Shown here: positions 9,625-19,434 of the stretch, piece by piece
How the letters are laid out: every line of letters starts with the position of its first letter
Numbering within the stretch: the stretch's first letter is position 1
Assembly (NCBI GenBank): GCA_963575745.1
Contig: CAUYUJ010015704.1
Span: 15,001 to 79,000 of the forward strand
Origin: Prorocentrum cordatum
Lineage: Eukaryota > Sar > Dinophyceae > Prorocentrales > Prorocentraceae
Direction of reading: 5' to 3'
DNA length: 64,000 nt
Position numbers and translations under genes: made by a program
Notes under the pieces: generated by a model
Seen by the model: the letters and a program-made list of their open reading frames with translations, nothing else
The model's database searches: none
What the model was told of the DNA's origin: nothing

Positions 9625-10110
9625 TGGGCCGTCTTGGGGCTGTCTTGGCCTCTCGTGGGGCAGTCTTTGCGGTCCCTTGGGGCCTCTTGCACCAGCTTGG
9701 GGTTTTCTTCGGCCGGTTTGGAGCCCTCTTGGCCGTCCGGTGGGTGTCTGGGGGCCCTCCTGGCGCCGTCTTGGACCGTCGAAGGGCCATCCAGCGCCGT
9801 CTTCGGTCCCATGGGAGGCCGTCTTGCGGCCGTCTGGGATGCCTCTTGGGCCATCGTAGAGACCTCTTGGACCGTCTTGGGCTGACGGCAGCCCGCAAAA
9901 TCGAGAGTGCGAACCTCATCCAAACAACGATGGGAAATCAATGTTGTTGGCTTCTTCAGACCCTGTTGGAGGTTTTCTTGTGGCCCTCTTGGCTCGCGCA
10001 TTATTCGCCCGCCTTGGGGCCATCCTGGGACGACTTCGAGGCATCGTGGGCCATCCTGGTCTCGTTGGTTCCCTGCACGGGCCGTCCTGGAAGCTCGGAG
10101 CGCATGTCCA
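9625..10110 (+). repeat. Array of GCCGTCTTGG / GCCTCTTGGGG motifs
   Basis: Short motifs such as GGCCGTCTTGG and GGGCCTCTTGG recur at loose 12-30-bp spacing, interrupted at 9888-9955 by a spacer with GCCCGCAAAATCGAGAGTGC and GTTGTTGGCTTCTTC. A related spacer with the same GAAGCCCGCA..CGAGAATGC text occurs at 47897-47975. Similar arrays are at 27295-27455, 47280-48500, 62440-62580 and 63205-63545. Confidence 0.7.
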
Positions 10111-10179
10111 TCGTTTTTGTTACCGAGGGATCGCGGCCTGGGAGGTCCTGGAGCCTGTGGGAGCAGGGCCTGGGAATGC

Positions 10180-10530
10180 GGGAAGTGCACAATCCTCGAG
10201 CGGGAGCGCGTGGGATGATGGCTCTAGGAGGTAGCAGCAGCCATGCGGGAAGTGCGCCATCCTCGAGTGGGCGCGCATGGAATGATAGTTCAGGCATTAG
10301 CTGCCATGCGAGAAGTGCCCCATCCTCGAGCGGGCACGCGTGGAAGGGGGGCTCAGGCATTAGCTGCCATGTGGGAAGTGCGCCATCCTCGAGCGCCGAA
10401 GCGTGGAAGGGAAGCTCAGGCCTTAGCTGCCATGCGGGATGTGCGCCATCCTCGAGCGGGCCCGCGTGGAAGGGGAGCGCATGCATTAGCTGCCATGTAG
10501 GAAGTGCGCCATCCTCGAACGGGCACGGAG
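10180..10530 (+). repeat. 62-bp tandem repeat, about 6 copies
   Basis: Units of about 62 bp contain CATGCGGGAAGTGCGCCATC, CTCGAGCGGGC, CGTGGAAGG and GGCATTAGCTGC. Copies start near 10182, 10243, 10305, 10367, 10429 and 10491; the first and last are diverged. Confidence 0.93.
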
Positions 10531-11062
10531 AAAGTGGCCACGGAGAGGAGGGGCGGTGCACGCAAGAGTCTGCGGGTAAGGGGGTGGCTCCCTCGTTTGA
10601 GTGTTTGTTTTATCTAGTTTGTTCTTACTTTAAATAAACAAAACGAAGTACCAGGCAGACCTTGGCACCCTTCCACACCTCAACGTGCACAAGGCATGGT
10701 GGCGGACAGACGTGGAGTTCTGGATTCATTCAAGGGGGGGTGGATCAGTTGGCGGGGGGAGACATGGCCTCTCATTGTGCGCAGCCGGGCTTCGCTCACA
10801 AAGGCGGCAAAGTAGCGCCTGGAGCGCACGGCTAGGCGAGGGCAAGATGAACTCGCATGGCGCGGTGTCACCGATATTGTTGCTTGGCGAGTTAACACAG
10901 GTGCCGATAAGCGCGGTCTCAAGGGAACAGCTGGGAGGTAGACGTTTCAGGCCACATGGACGACGCGCCTGGGAAAGATGTAGGGAAAGCGAGGTTGTGG
11001 CACCACGGAGGGAGACCACGGATCGGAAACTGTGTGAGAGCGCGGTGCGGTCCACCCGCAGA

Positions 11063-11155
11063 GTAAGGATGGGCAGCCTTCCCAAGGGTACCCTTGCCTC
11101 CTTGCCCCTTAGGCCCATCCTTCGCGGCTTTCGCTGGCCAGCCTCTGTCGCAAAA
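11063..11155 (+). repeat. Partial T17 repeat
   Basis: GTAAGGATGGGCAG, AAGGGTACCCTTGC, TCCTTGCC and CATCCTTCGCGGCTTTCGCTG match the T17 copies at 52823-52991 and 54892-55041. Confidence 0.6.
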
Positions 11156-11432
11156 CGTTCACATGGGCCTCCAAGCCCCTCGCATCCTCGCCGCGCATCC
11201 TTTCTGATACGGGGTGGCTGCATGGCCCCCCGCGCCCTCTGGCTCGAAGCAGCTCGGCCGCCAGCGCACTCCTCGACGGCGCGCGCGGCGAGCCGCCGCC
11301 GCCCGCCCCCCCCGTGCCCCGCGGAGGCGCGCCCGTGCGCGCTGCCCCCTCCCCCGAGAAGCGGAGCCGAGCGGCGGCAGCTCGAGGGAGGGCGGGCGTG
11401 CCCCGGCCCACGCGCGTCCCTCGGGGGGGGTG

Positions 11433-11710
11433 CCCTCCTCCTCCTCCTCCTCCTCCTCCTCCTCCTCCTCCTCTTCCTCCTCCTCCTCCTCCTCCTCCTC
11501 CTCCTCCTCTTTCTCCTCCCTCCTCCTCCTCCCTCCTCCTCCTCCGCCTCCTCTTCCTCCTCCTCCTCCTCCTCCCTCCTCCTCCTCCTCTTTCTCCTCC
11601 TCACCCCCCCCCCCTCCGCCTCCTCCTCTCCCCCCCCTCCTCCTCCTCCTCCTCCTCGTCCTCCTCCTCCTCCTCCTCCTCCTCCTCCTCCTCCTCCTCC
11701 TCCTCCTCTT
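11433..11710. repeat. (CCT)n microsatellite
   Basis: CCT/TCC triplets with occasional CTT, CCC runs and one CGC, about 278 bp. Confidence 0.97.
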
Positions 11711-11799
11711 AGGGGCCCTCCTCGGGACATCCGAGGATATCGTGTGTCTCGGAGCACGCTGGAGCTGGAGGAGCAGCGCTCGAAGGAGAAGCAGCGCCA

Positions 11800-12102
11800 C
11801 GAGCACAGACTTTTGGCGCTCCGCGCGGGTTTCTTGAATCCGCGCTGGGCCCCCCCCCCTCCCCGGCGGCGCCTCCGGCGCCGCCCCTGGCGCGCTCCGC
11901 GCGCCAGGGAGGGGCTTGGCATCGCTCGGACGTGTGCATTTGTTCTCGGCGAGAACCATCGAGGGCCATCCTGGACCATCGAGCAAAGAGCACACGCACG
12001 AAACCGACAAATGCACGGGAAATGGACGTCCGAGCGACGGCAAGGGGGGGGGGGGGCCAGCGCAGATCCAAGAAATCCGCGCAGAGCGCCAACAGTCTGT
12101 GT
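11800..12102. mobile_element. Foldback element T2, copy 2, split by a T3 element
   Basis: The left half is 11800-11914 (ACTTTTGGCGCTCCGCGCGG, TTGAATCCGCGCTGG, GGCGGCGCCTCCGGCGCCG, CTGGCGCGCTCCGCGCGCCA). The right arm is 12055-12102 (CAGCGCAGATCCAAGAAATC, CGCGCAGAGCGCCAACAG). Between them sits the T3 element at 11915-12043 and a poly-G run. T2 is therefore older than the T3 insertion. Confidence 0.8.
11915..12043. mobile_element. TIR element T3, copy 2, nested in T2
   Basis: Perfect-looking 19-bp ends: CTTGGCATCGCTCGGACGT on the left and ACGTCCGAGCGACGGCAAG on the right (one internal difference). Length 129 bp, matching the copy at 5149-5275. Flanked by G runs, so no clear target duplication. 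Confidence 0.85.
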
Positions 12103-12187
12103 TGTGTCCTCGCGCGCACGGCCCGTCCTTCCCTTCGGCGCCCTGGGGGGCAGCTCTCCTGCGCAGCCCGCCCGCTGGAGGCCAGGC

Positions 12188-12363
12188 GATCACAAACATG
12201 GATCGAGGGTGTGTGGATTGGCGACGGGTCCCGTTGCCATGGGAAATCGCGGACCTCCGCCGCCGAACGAGGCGGCACCGGCCGCATTTTGGGGGGGGGC
12301 ACCTCCCCCGATCCAGGGATTTGGCGACCCCACGCCAAGTCCATGGATCGCTAATCCATGTTT
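12188..12363. mobile_element. TIR element T10
   Basis: The ends CAAACATGGAT and ATCCATGTTTG are an 11-bp perfect inverted pair. Inner segments TTGGCGACGGGTCCCG and GACCCCACGCCAA also pair imperfectly. Length 176 bp. Confidence 0.65.
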
Positions 12364-12654
12364 GCGCGCACCCGAGGAGGTCAGCACCCTTTTCCCGAGC
12401 CCGTCCACAGTGGAAGTTCATGCCACGAAGCACCCGGCTTGCCTCCAGCGTGCCCTTGGTTTCTCGGTTTTCGATGGATTTGCTATGGAAGGCGTGACGT
12501 TCCCACATTAGAAATCAGTGGACGTCCTGGGGTCTCAGGGTTTGGCTTCTTGTAAAGGTTTCTCGTGGTCGATCTCCGACGGAACCTCCAGCGCCGTGAT
12601 GTTTGTTCAATCTCTGGACACGCGGCCCGCAGGACTCGTGGCTGAGACCTGGTC

Positions 12655-12720
12655 TTGGAGGAGCAGGAGGATGAGAGGAGGAGGAGGAGGAGGAGGAGGA
12701 GGAGGAGGAGGAGGAGGACG
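12655..12720. repeat. (GGA)n microsatellite
   Basis: GGA triplets, one GAT interruption. Confidence 0.95.
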
Positions 12721-13169
12721 CAGCCCTTCGGAATTGTCGGCCCCGCGGGCCCTTCGACCACTGCCCGCGGGGTGGATTTTCTCCTCCCGAGCTGCTTCTT
12801 CTGACGGCCCAGAGCCTGCAAACCTCGACAAGCTGGCCGTCGCGATGTCCGTTGCGTTCGGGGCTCGAAAGGCGGGGTGAATTCAAACGGGGGTCAGCCA
12901 GCTCTCCAGATCCTGCAGGGTCCTGCAGGGCCACGGTCGCATTGGCCCGGGTTTGGGTGCACGCTTCCGCGGGAGCCTGTAGGATTTTGCAGGGTCCTGC
13001 AAAGCCTGACTGGCCCGGGGTTGCACTGACCCGTGTCAGTAGATCCCCGATGCGTCGCCGCTGTGGCTTCGTGGCGAGCCCCAAGAACGCCGAGGTGGGG
13101 CACGACGGACCGCCGGGACCGAGGAGCGAGGGCGACGGAGGTGCGGATCAGCGGTGACGATGGGGCCGA

Positions 13170-13302
13170 ATCTATATATATATATATATGTATATACACA
13201 AACATGTGTTTTATACATATACGTATATGTATACACTTAGATATATATGTGTATATATATACACATACATATACATACATATATATATATATATATATAT
13301 GT
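13170..13302. repeat. (TA)n with TACATA variants
   Basis: AT-rich tract of TATATA, TACATA and GTATAC units, in sharp contrast to the GC-rich flanks. Confidence 0.95.
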
Positions 13303-13485
13303 ATCCAGGGAGAGAGCGCTCCGTGCATGCAGGGCCTCCGATCGCCCATATCAGCTACCAGGCTCCCGGGCGACTGCGTGTCACGCCCGCCCTGTGATGG
13401 AGAAGCCGCCTTCCGCACGGCTGGACCAGCGACCCTCGACCAACCTGCCGGAAGGCTGGCCCGCTGTCTGTGCGGGCAATACGTA

Positions 13486-13660
13486 TATCCATATCCAGAG
13501 CGTCTTGGACTTTGGGGGAAGGGGTGCCGCAAGGCCGAGGCGCACTGGATATGGATGGACATCTAGCCTTTTTGGGCCAGGTGTTTACCCATATCCAGTG
13601 CGCCTCCGGCTTCTGGGGAAGAGAGTCCAGAATTCCAACACGCACTGGATGTGGATATAA
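13486..13660. mobile_element. Two T11 TIR elements in inverted orientation
   Basis: CCATATCCAG(T/A)GCG and its reverse complement appear four times, bounding two short elements at about 13489-13553 and 13590-13656. Their interiors (GGACTTTGGGGGAAGG with CCGAGGCGC, and GCCTCCGGCTTCTGGGG) are related as reverse complements, so the two copies face opposite ways. Confidence 0.7.
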
Positions 13661-13912
13661 CTATTGCCAGCTGTCTGGAGCGCGCTCGCCCCTCCAGCGT
13701 GAACGGGCAGAGATTGGCCCAGGCTTGTTTCGAGAAGCTTCCCGGCAGTTCTTGATCACATGTTCGGTCGTATCCGCCCCCTGTCGTCTCCCCCGCGCGG
13801 AGAGGGAGGCTGCCCGTCCGGCCCTGTCGTGCCAACCGAGGCACCCGTCGGCGTTCGTGATGGCGGCGCTGGCGAAGGCGCCGTTTGCCGAGGCGCGCCG
13901 CGCGTTCCGCCC

Positions 13913-14382
13913 ACCTCCTCCTCCTCCTCCTCCTCCTCCTCCTCCTCCTCCTCCTCCTCCTCCTCCTCCTCCTCCTCCTCCTTCTCCTCCTCCTCCTCCT
14001 CCTCCTTCTCCTCCTCCTCCTCCTTCCTCCTCCTCCTCCTCCTCTCCTCCTCCTCCTCCTCCTCCTCCTCCTCCTCCTCCTCCTCCTCCCCTCCTCCTCT
14101 CCTCCCCTCCCTCCTCCTCCTCCTCCTCCCCCCCCCCCCCTCCTCCTCCCTCCTCCTCCTCCTCCTCCCTCCTCCTCCTCCTTCCTCCTCCTCCTCCTCC
14201 TCCTCCTCCTCCTCCTCCTCCTCCTCCCTCCTCCTCCTCCTCCTCCTCCCTCTTCTCCCCTCCTCCTCCTCCCCTCCTCCTCCTCCTCCTCTTCCTCCTC
14301 CTCCTCCTCCTTCTCCTCCTCCGCCTCATCGTCCTCCTGCTCGTCCTCCTCCTCCTCCTCCTCCTCCTCCTCCTCCACTCGA
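13913..14382. repeat. Long (CCT)n microsatellite
   Basis: About 470 bp of CCT triplets with C runs and occasional CTT, CGC and CGT. The longest CCT tract in the window. Confidence 0.97.
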
Positions 14383-14646
14383 CTTCTCTTTTTTCCCTAC
14401 GCTTCTTCTCATCTCCTCTTCTCTCCGCTTCCTCTCATCTCGTTCGTTCGCGGGTCTAGGGCAGAGAGTGGAAGCCCGATCACCGAAGGTCGACGCCAAA
14501 AAGAGGCGGAGGGGAGGGAGAGCGGCGGCGGCAGCAGAGCCAGCAGCCCGCAGCTACCAATCATGGAAATCCCCGTGATCAGGGTACGGTGCAAAGTCCA
14601 GCGGAGACCGATTCTTCCCCTGCCCGGCGGTTCTTCCCTTGACGGG

Positions 14647-14799
14647 TCATGAGCCACGGTCGACGAGGATTTCGGAGGTGGCCTCGCGGAGGTCGTACGC
14701 CTGCATCAGCGACTCTGGTGTTGCCGCTTCAGCGAGTGCCACATGGATTGACCTCCATTTGATGGTGCTCTCGCCCCATCGCTGGCCGTAGTCTTGCAT
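14647..14799 (-). CDS. Candidate exon or ORF fragment, 50 codons plus upstream frame
   Basis: The minus-strand frame from ATG at 14799 reads MQDYGQRWGESTIKWRSIHV, ALAEAATPESLMQAYDLREA, TSEILVDRGS and stops at 14647-14649. The same frame is open upstream for about 20 more codons (KFSNAAQSAAGTPPLL). Residue composition is balanced and free of repeats, unlike almost everything nearby. A competing frame (HPCLTEAQWEVLECGTIRSG) overlaps its start, which could mean a frameshift. Not recognised; a gene exon or a gag-like fragment of a retroelement are both possible. Confidence 0.35.
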   Translation of the reverse strand: MQDYGQRWGESTIKWRSIHVALAEAATPESLMQAYDLREATSEILVDRGS

Positions 14800-15043
14800 C
14801 AGCAAAGGTGGTGTTCCCGCTGCGGATTGTGCCGCATTCGAGAACTTCCCATTGGGCTTCCGTCAAACACGGGTGACTGAGGTTGCCATTCGGGATAACC
14901 GTCTCCCCTCCGCGCGACCTCACGCCTTTTTATTCAGCCTGCCGCGACCAGCGGCACCGCGAGCGCCACGTAGCCAGGGAGTGGGTCCCGTGGGTCCCGG
15001 ACAAACATTGGCGCCGACTTGCACGCAATTGGCGGTCAGCCAG

Positions 15044-15167
15044 GGGGGGATCAGAAGAGGACAAGATACCGATACCGCTACCCGCCCCTCGTCGCCACGG
15101 CTGGATTCGCTGCGAAATCTTGGAGAGACCCTGGAAGTAGCGGTATCGGTGTTTTCTTGTCCCCCCA
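15044..15167. mobile_element. TIR element T12
   Basis: GGACAAGATACCGATACCGC at the left pairs with GCGGTATCGGTGTTTTCTTG at the right, outside which GGGGGG and CCCCCC also pair. The middle contains CGCCACGGCTGGATTCGC. Parts of that middle recur at 3417-3445 and 8195-8245. Length about 124 bp. Confidence 0.75.
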
Positions 15168-15169
15168 AG

Positions 15170-15237
15170 GGAGGTGGTGGTAGTGGTGGTGGTGGTGGTG
15201 GTGGTGGTGGTGGTGGTGGTGGTGATGGTGGTGGCGT
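15170..15237. repeat. (GGT)n microsatellite
   Basis: GGTGGT triplets with one GAT and one GGC, starting right at the end of T12. Confidence 0.95.
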
Positions 15238-15439
15238 TGCGCGGGGAGTCCCGGAAGGACTCTGGCAGAGCGATCGGGTCCTTCCCCGAACTTCCAGAAA
15301 AGACGCCTCGGCCCAGGCCCCGGGCAGCGGCCCCGACCGACCGAGGCCCGCCAAGCTCGCCAAGGGGAGCGGCGAGCTGGGGGGATCGGATGCGCGCAAG
15401 AGTGGCCCTTCGCCAGAGTAACCTTTCCAAGGGCTCCCC

Positions 15440-15587
15440 CGAGGGCGCGAAGTTATTCGCGCCCTCGCGGTCCTCGTTTCTCCTCCCCCTCCTCCTCGTC
15501 CTCCTTTTCTCCCTTTGGGGGGGCAGCGCGAGAGCGCGAAGTTATTCGCGCTTCGCGGAGCGCGAAGCGCGAAGTTGGGAGCCCTAG
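15440..15587. repeat. Palindrome-rich repeat T6, copy 1
   Basis: It contains GGGCGCGAAGTTATTCGCGC, TCCTCGT, CTCCTTTTCTCCCTTTGG, GCGCGAAGTTATTCGCGCTT and GAAGTTGGGAGCCCTAG. The whole block recurs with the same order at 46510-46681. GCGCGAATAACTTCGCGC-type palindromes occur twice in each copy. Confidence 0.85.
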
Positions 15588-15679
15588 CTTTCTGGCGCGG
15601 TCCCACCGAGGGTGTCTCCAGCCATGGCTCGCGCGCTTAGATGTGTCCCCCCGCCGCCCCCCAAAGCCGCGCACCAAGA

Positions 15680-15830
15680 GGCGGAGGAGGCGGAGGCGGA
15701 GGAGGAGGAGGAGGAGGAGGAGGAGGAGGAGGAGGAGCAGGAGGGGAGGAGGAGGAGGGGAGGAGGAGGCGGAGCGAACATCGAATATCGAGGAGGAAGA
15801 GGAGGAGGAGAAATGTCTTGCTGGGGCCTT
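15680..15830. repeat. (GGA)n microsatellite
   Basis: GGA triplets interrupted by GCA, GGGG and a GCGGAGCGAACATCG segment. Confidence 0.93.
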
Positions 15831-15949
15831 GAGCACCTCCCTGCCCCTCCTGCCCCCGCCGCAGGGCAGCGCGGCGCTGCTGGCAGCCGCCTGTACAGTG
15901 CCTCTCACCGTGGTGTCCTAGAAGGCCCTTGGGTGGAGAGGGCACATCA

Positions 15950-16112
15950 TCCTCCTCCTCCTCGCTTCTCCTCTCCCTCCTCCTCCTCCTCCTCCTCCTC
16001 CCCCCTCCTCCTCCCCCTCCTCCTCCTCCTCCCCCTCCTCTCCACCTCCTCGTCCTCGCACCCCCTCCTCCTCCTCCTCCTCCTCCTCCTCCTCCTCCTC
16101 CTCCTCCTCCTC
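15950..16112. repeat. (CCT)n microsatellite
   Basis: CCT triplets with C runs and TCGTCCTCG interruption. Opposite strand orientation to the tract at 15680-15830, about 120 bp away. Confidence 0.95.
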
Positions 16113-16129
16113 GTCCGGCACTGTCCACC

Positions 16130-18480
16130 TTCGTTGCATGCGCGGCAGCGTATTACCGCCGCAGCGCGGCGGCTGCACCCGTGCTGGCGCTCATGGTTGA
16201 AGTGCCCTGGGGCCCCGTCTCGGGCTTCGGGGCCCACAGAGGGCGGATGGCGGCGCGAAGTTTGTGCAATGGCTGGGGTCTCTGGGGGCCACTGCGGGAG
16301 CGAAGATCCTTCAGCAATGAACGGCTCACGCGGTGTCAAGAACGAGAGCCGAGTTCGTCACGGCGGTAGCCTGCTGTGCAGGGTGTTGTCCATGTTCAGA
16401 GCATGCGTTCGGATGCAACTCCTGGGAGGTCAAATTCTGATTTGGCCCTGGTCCGAAATCCTGCTCAATCCGGCGTAGTCCTGCTTGATCCGGCTTCATC
16501 CCGCTGAATCCGAGGCCCACTCCGGCGTAACAGCCCCCCAATGGGGCTGAATCCCCCGTAATCCTTCCGACGAAAGGCGTCCCAGAAGTTGCCTCCTGAC
16601 ATATAGTCATTGTTTGAAGGCCCGATGCGAATGGACATTCCACGCACGTGTTCTCACCGTACCTTGAAGCTGGAAGCACGTGTAGGGCGGCTCAGGGCCA
16701 TCGCGGCGCCCAATTCCATGTCATTGTATTCTGCACCGCGTGCTCTTCTGTAGTGAATGGGCGCACGGTGCCTACGTGAGGAGACGTCTGCGTGGCCAAG
16801 TGCGGGGCCCAAACCCGACCTCAATTGAAGCCTTTAGTTACCATGTCTTGTGATCTAGCATGTGTGTTGCTGGTGTATTCTCCATGCGGCTTCTGGTGGG
16901 GATTCGTCACATCACTGACACCAGTTGGCAACATTCACCTGGCAAGTACATGTGCACAACAGTATACTTCGGTGGAAGACTGCCAGCTGCGTTAGGCGTG
17001 CGGGATCCAAATCGAAATTGAGGGATCGTGGTTCCGCCAGCCACAAAGAGGAAGGTTGGCGACTGAGCAGGTATGAGGAAAGCAGTGTTGTTCAGGCGGG
17101 AGGCGGGAGATTGACTGGCACATCTCTTCTGCCTGCTGCGTCTCTTATTTTATGTTCCCTTCAACCCTCCCTTCTGTGCTTCACGTAAGTATTCATTATG
17201 ATCTCGTCGGCATGGTGTCGTATCGTTGAACACAGGTTCTCAAGGTGGTATGTTCGGGCAGTGCTTTGTTCTCAGGTCGATGGGCAAGCGTGATCGGGCT
17301 TGCCGCGACGGGACGGGTGAACGCCGGGTGCGAGAAAATATCCAGCATCGGCTTCGCATGCTTGGAATGTTGTCTACACGAGCTTCCGTTAGTTGTGATG
17401 TCATTCCACGCCATGTGCTGTTTTGAAGCAACATGCACTGACGAGCAAGCTGCACAGTTCTGTGATACAGGTGGTACAATGGAGTTCCGCTGCATCTCGC
17501 ACACTATTGCGACATGTTGGTGTGCCGTGCAGAGAACTCATCACATGTCGTGCCGATTTTGCGCGCACTGCTGTCCTGTGGGGTGCTACGAAGAAGTGTT
17601 GAGGGTAACATGGGCAAACTGGGGTCTAAGCACACAAAGCCAGCAATCACGATTGTCGTCAAGGCCACGCCATATACAATGACAGACAGAGACAGCGCGT
17701 TCGCAGCTCAAGCTTTCCATTCCGAGCAGAGTTCGGCTACAGTCTCGCGATGTTTGCCTTGATCTGCATGGTCTCGGATAATATGCCATCGATCCTTTCC
17801 AGTTCACGCAACTGTTGTCGTCACCGTCGTGTTGTACATGGGATGGCTGCTGCGGCTAATTGGGAAGCTTCCATTGCACCATCTTGTCCCTTCGTTCGTT
17901 CTTCGCGCGTCATGGCAGGTAGATCATGTGTGCGCGTGTTTGTGCAATGCGTGCGCGTGCGTGTGGGCATGTGTGTGTGCATCATTGGCCGTGTGGATCC
18001 CAATGCTTTATTTACTGTTGGTTCCAGCTTTCGTTTAACCCGGATCGTGTATGTGTGAGACCAGGTACTGCGTTGAACGGCCGTGGACTCGGGGGCGCGG
18101 ATCTATAGATAGGGTCGTAGTATGAGTGGGCCCGCCGTTTCCATACAAGCGATAGTTGGCAGGAGAGCGCTGTCCAACGTGTTGTTCGAAAAGACCGTGG
18201 TCTTGGAAGCACGGATGAGTCAATGGTAGTTGGGTTCGTGGTTTGGGGAGCGAAGTCCTTTGCGAGTGCCCGTGCCTTGGAAGCGCGGACATTGGTTGAA
18301 CGCGGGATCGTGCGCTTGCAGCCTGGATCGATGGAACTTATTTCAAGGGGGATCGTGGCATTGGGTTTGCGGATCAGTTTGGGCCGCGAGAGAGCGTAGC
18401 CTTCAAAGCGTAGACCCATCGCATTCTACAACGGGTCACTGATGCGCGAGCGTTTGTCACTGCACTTTACGAAATGGCCA
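16130..18480. other. Low-repeat region without a recognised gene
   Basis: Non-periodic and apparently lower in GC than the first 16 kb. At 16440-16520 there is a short run of ATCCGGCTTCATCCCGCTGA-like units. Open frames such as the Cys-rich 145 codons at 17245-17682 have no recognisable domain. It may be intron or intergenic DNA of the same domain as the LINE that follows. Confidence 0.5.
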
Positions 18481-18834
18481 CGATTGTGCGAGCGCGGATC
18501 CAAAGCACACACTTTTCTTGGACGAGGACACACTTCGTCGACGAGGTCCGTGTGTACTCAACATGCCCCACACCTCTCCGACGAGGACGCGCTGCAAGGG
18601 CACACTCACGTACGTCCGGCGGCTGTCCGGCCCGATGCCGCTGCGGCTGCTTCAGCGCGGGCGACCGAGGGTGCTTCAGCGCTCTGTGCTGCGGTGGCCG
18701 TCCGAGGGCCCTGCGGCCCCCGCGGCGCCGGCGGCGCAAGCGAATGCACACGAGCACCGCGTCCGAGCGACGGCACGCTTGAGGAGGGCCGGGAGCTGGA
18801 GGAAAAGCAAGCGTGGGCGCGAGGGGGCAGGGGA

Positions 18835-18965
18835 GGAGGGCAACGATGAGGAGATGGAGGAGGAGGAGGGGGAGGAGGAGGAGGAGAAGGAGGAGATGAT
18901 AGAGGAGAAGGATGAGGGGGAGGAGGAGCAGCAGGAGGAGCAGGTATAATAATAATAATAATAAT
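18835..18965. repeat. (GGA)n tract ending in (AAT)n
   Basis: GGAGGA/GAGATG triplets, then AATAATAAT from about 18947. Confidence 0.93.
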
Positions 18966-19284
18966 ACGGCTCACAAGAGCGACAGTTCGACGGGCCGTGG
19001 ATTAGCCAGCGACGAGTTCGAGTGCACAGGGGCTCAAACGCTCAGAGAAGCGACACTGAACGGGCGGCGACACGGGCAAGGCCCACCGACGACAGTGCAC
19101 GCAGGCCCACAACGAAACGAATTCGAAGGGCCGCGAACGTCGTGCACTCATACCTGTAGCACGAGTGCACACAAGAGTTACTGCTGTGCATTCTGAAATC
19201 CACTTCCAGAGTTCGAACGCTCTAGGAATCGCTGACGGGCAAGCTGAAACCGTAAAGAAGAGCGAAGACCTTCGGTCACACTAA

Positions 19285-19340
19285 GAGGAGGAGGAGGAGG
19301 AGGAGGAGGAGGAGGAGGAGGAGGAGGAGGAGGAGGAGGC
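19285..19340. repeat. (GGA)n microsatellite
   Basis: Pure GGA triplets just downstream of the LINE 3' end. Confidence 0.96.
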
Positions 19341-19434
19341 GAAGGGGGGATCGTCGAAGAGCGGGGACGAGTGGGGGGGGGCCTGTCTCTCGGCGGCGAG
19401 CGGTGGCGGGTGCCTGGAGGGTCAGCTGCAGGGC

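Noticed and set aside
10685-12511. 608-codon plus-strand open frame with poly-Leu and poly-Pro
   Set aside because: It crosses a (CCT)n tract and two mobile elements (T2, T3); there is no domain and the frame changes character at every repeat border.
13470-14459. Proline/serine/leucine-rich frames of more than 250 codons in all phases
   Set aside because: Pure by-product of the 470-bp (CCT)n tract.
17245-17682. 145-codon Cys-rich frame
   Set aside because: Cysteines are irregular, with no CxxC spacing pattern, and no exon borders; probably chance.
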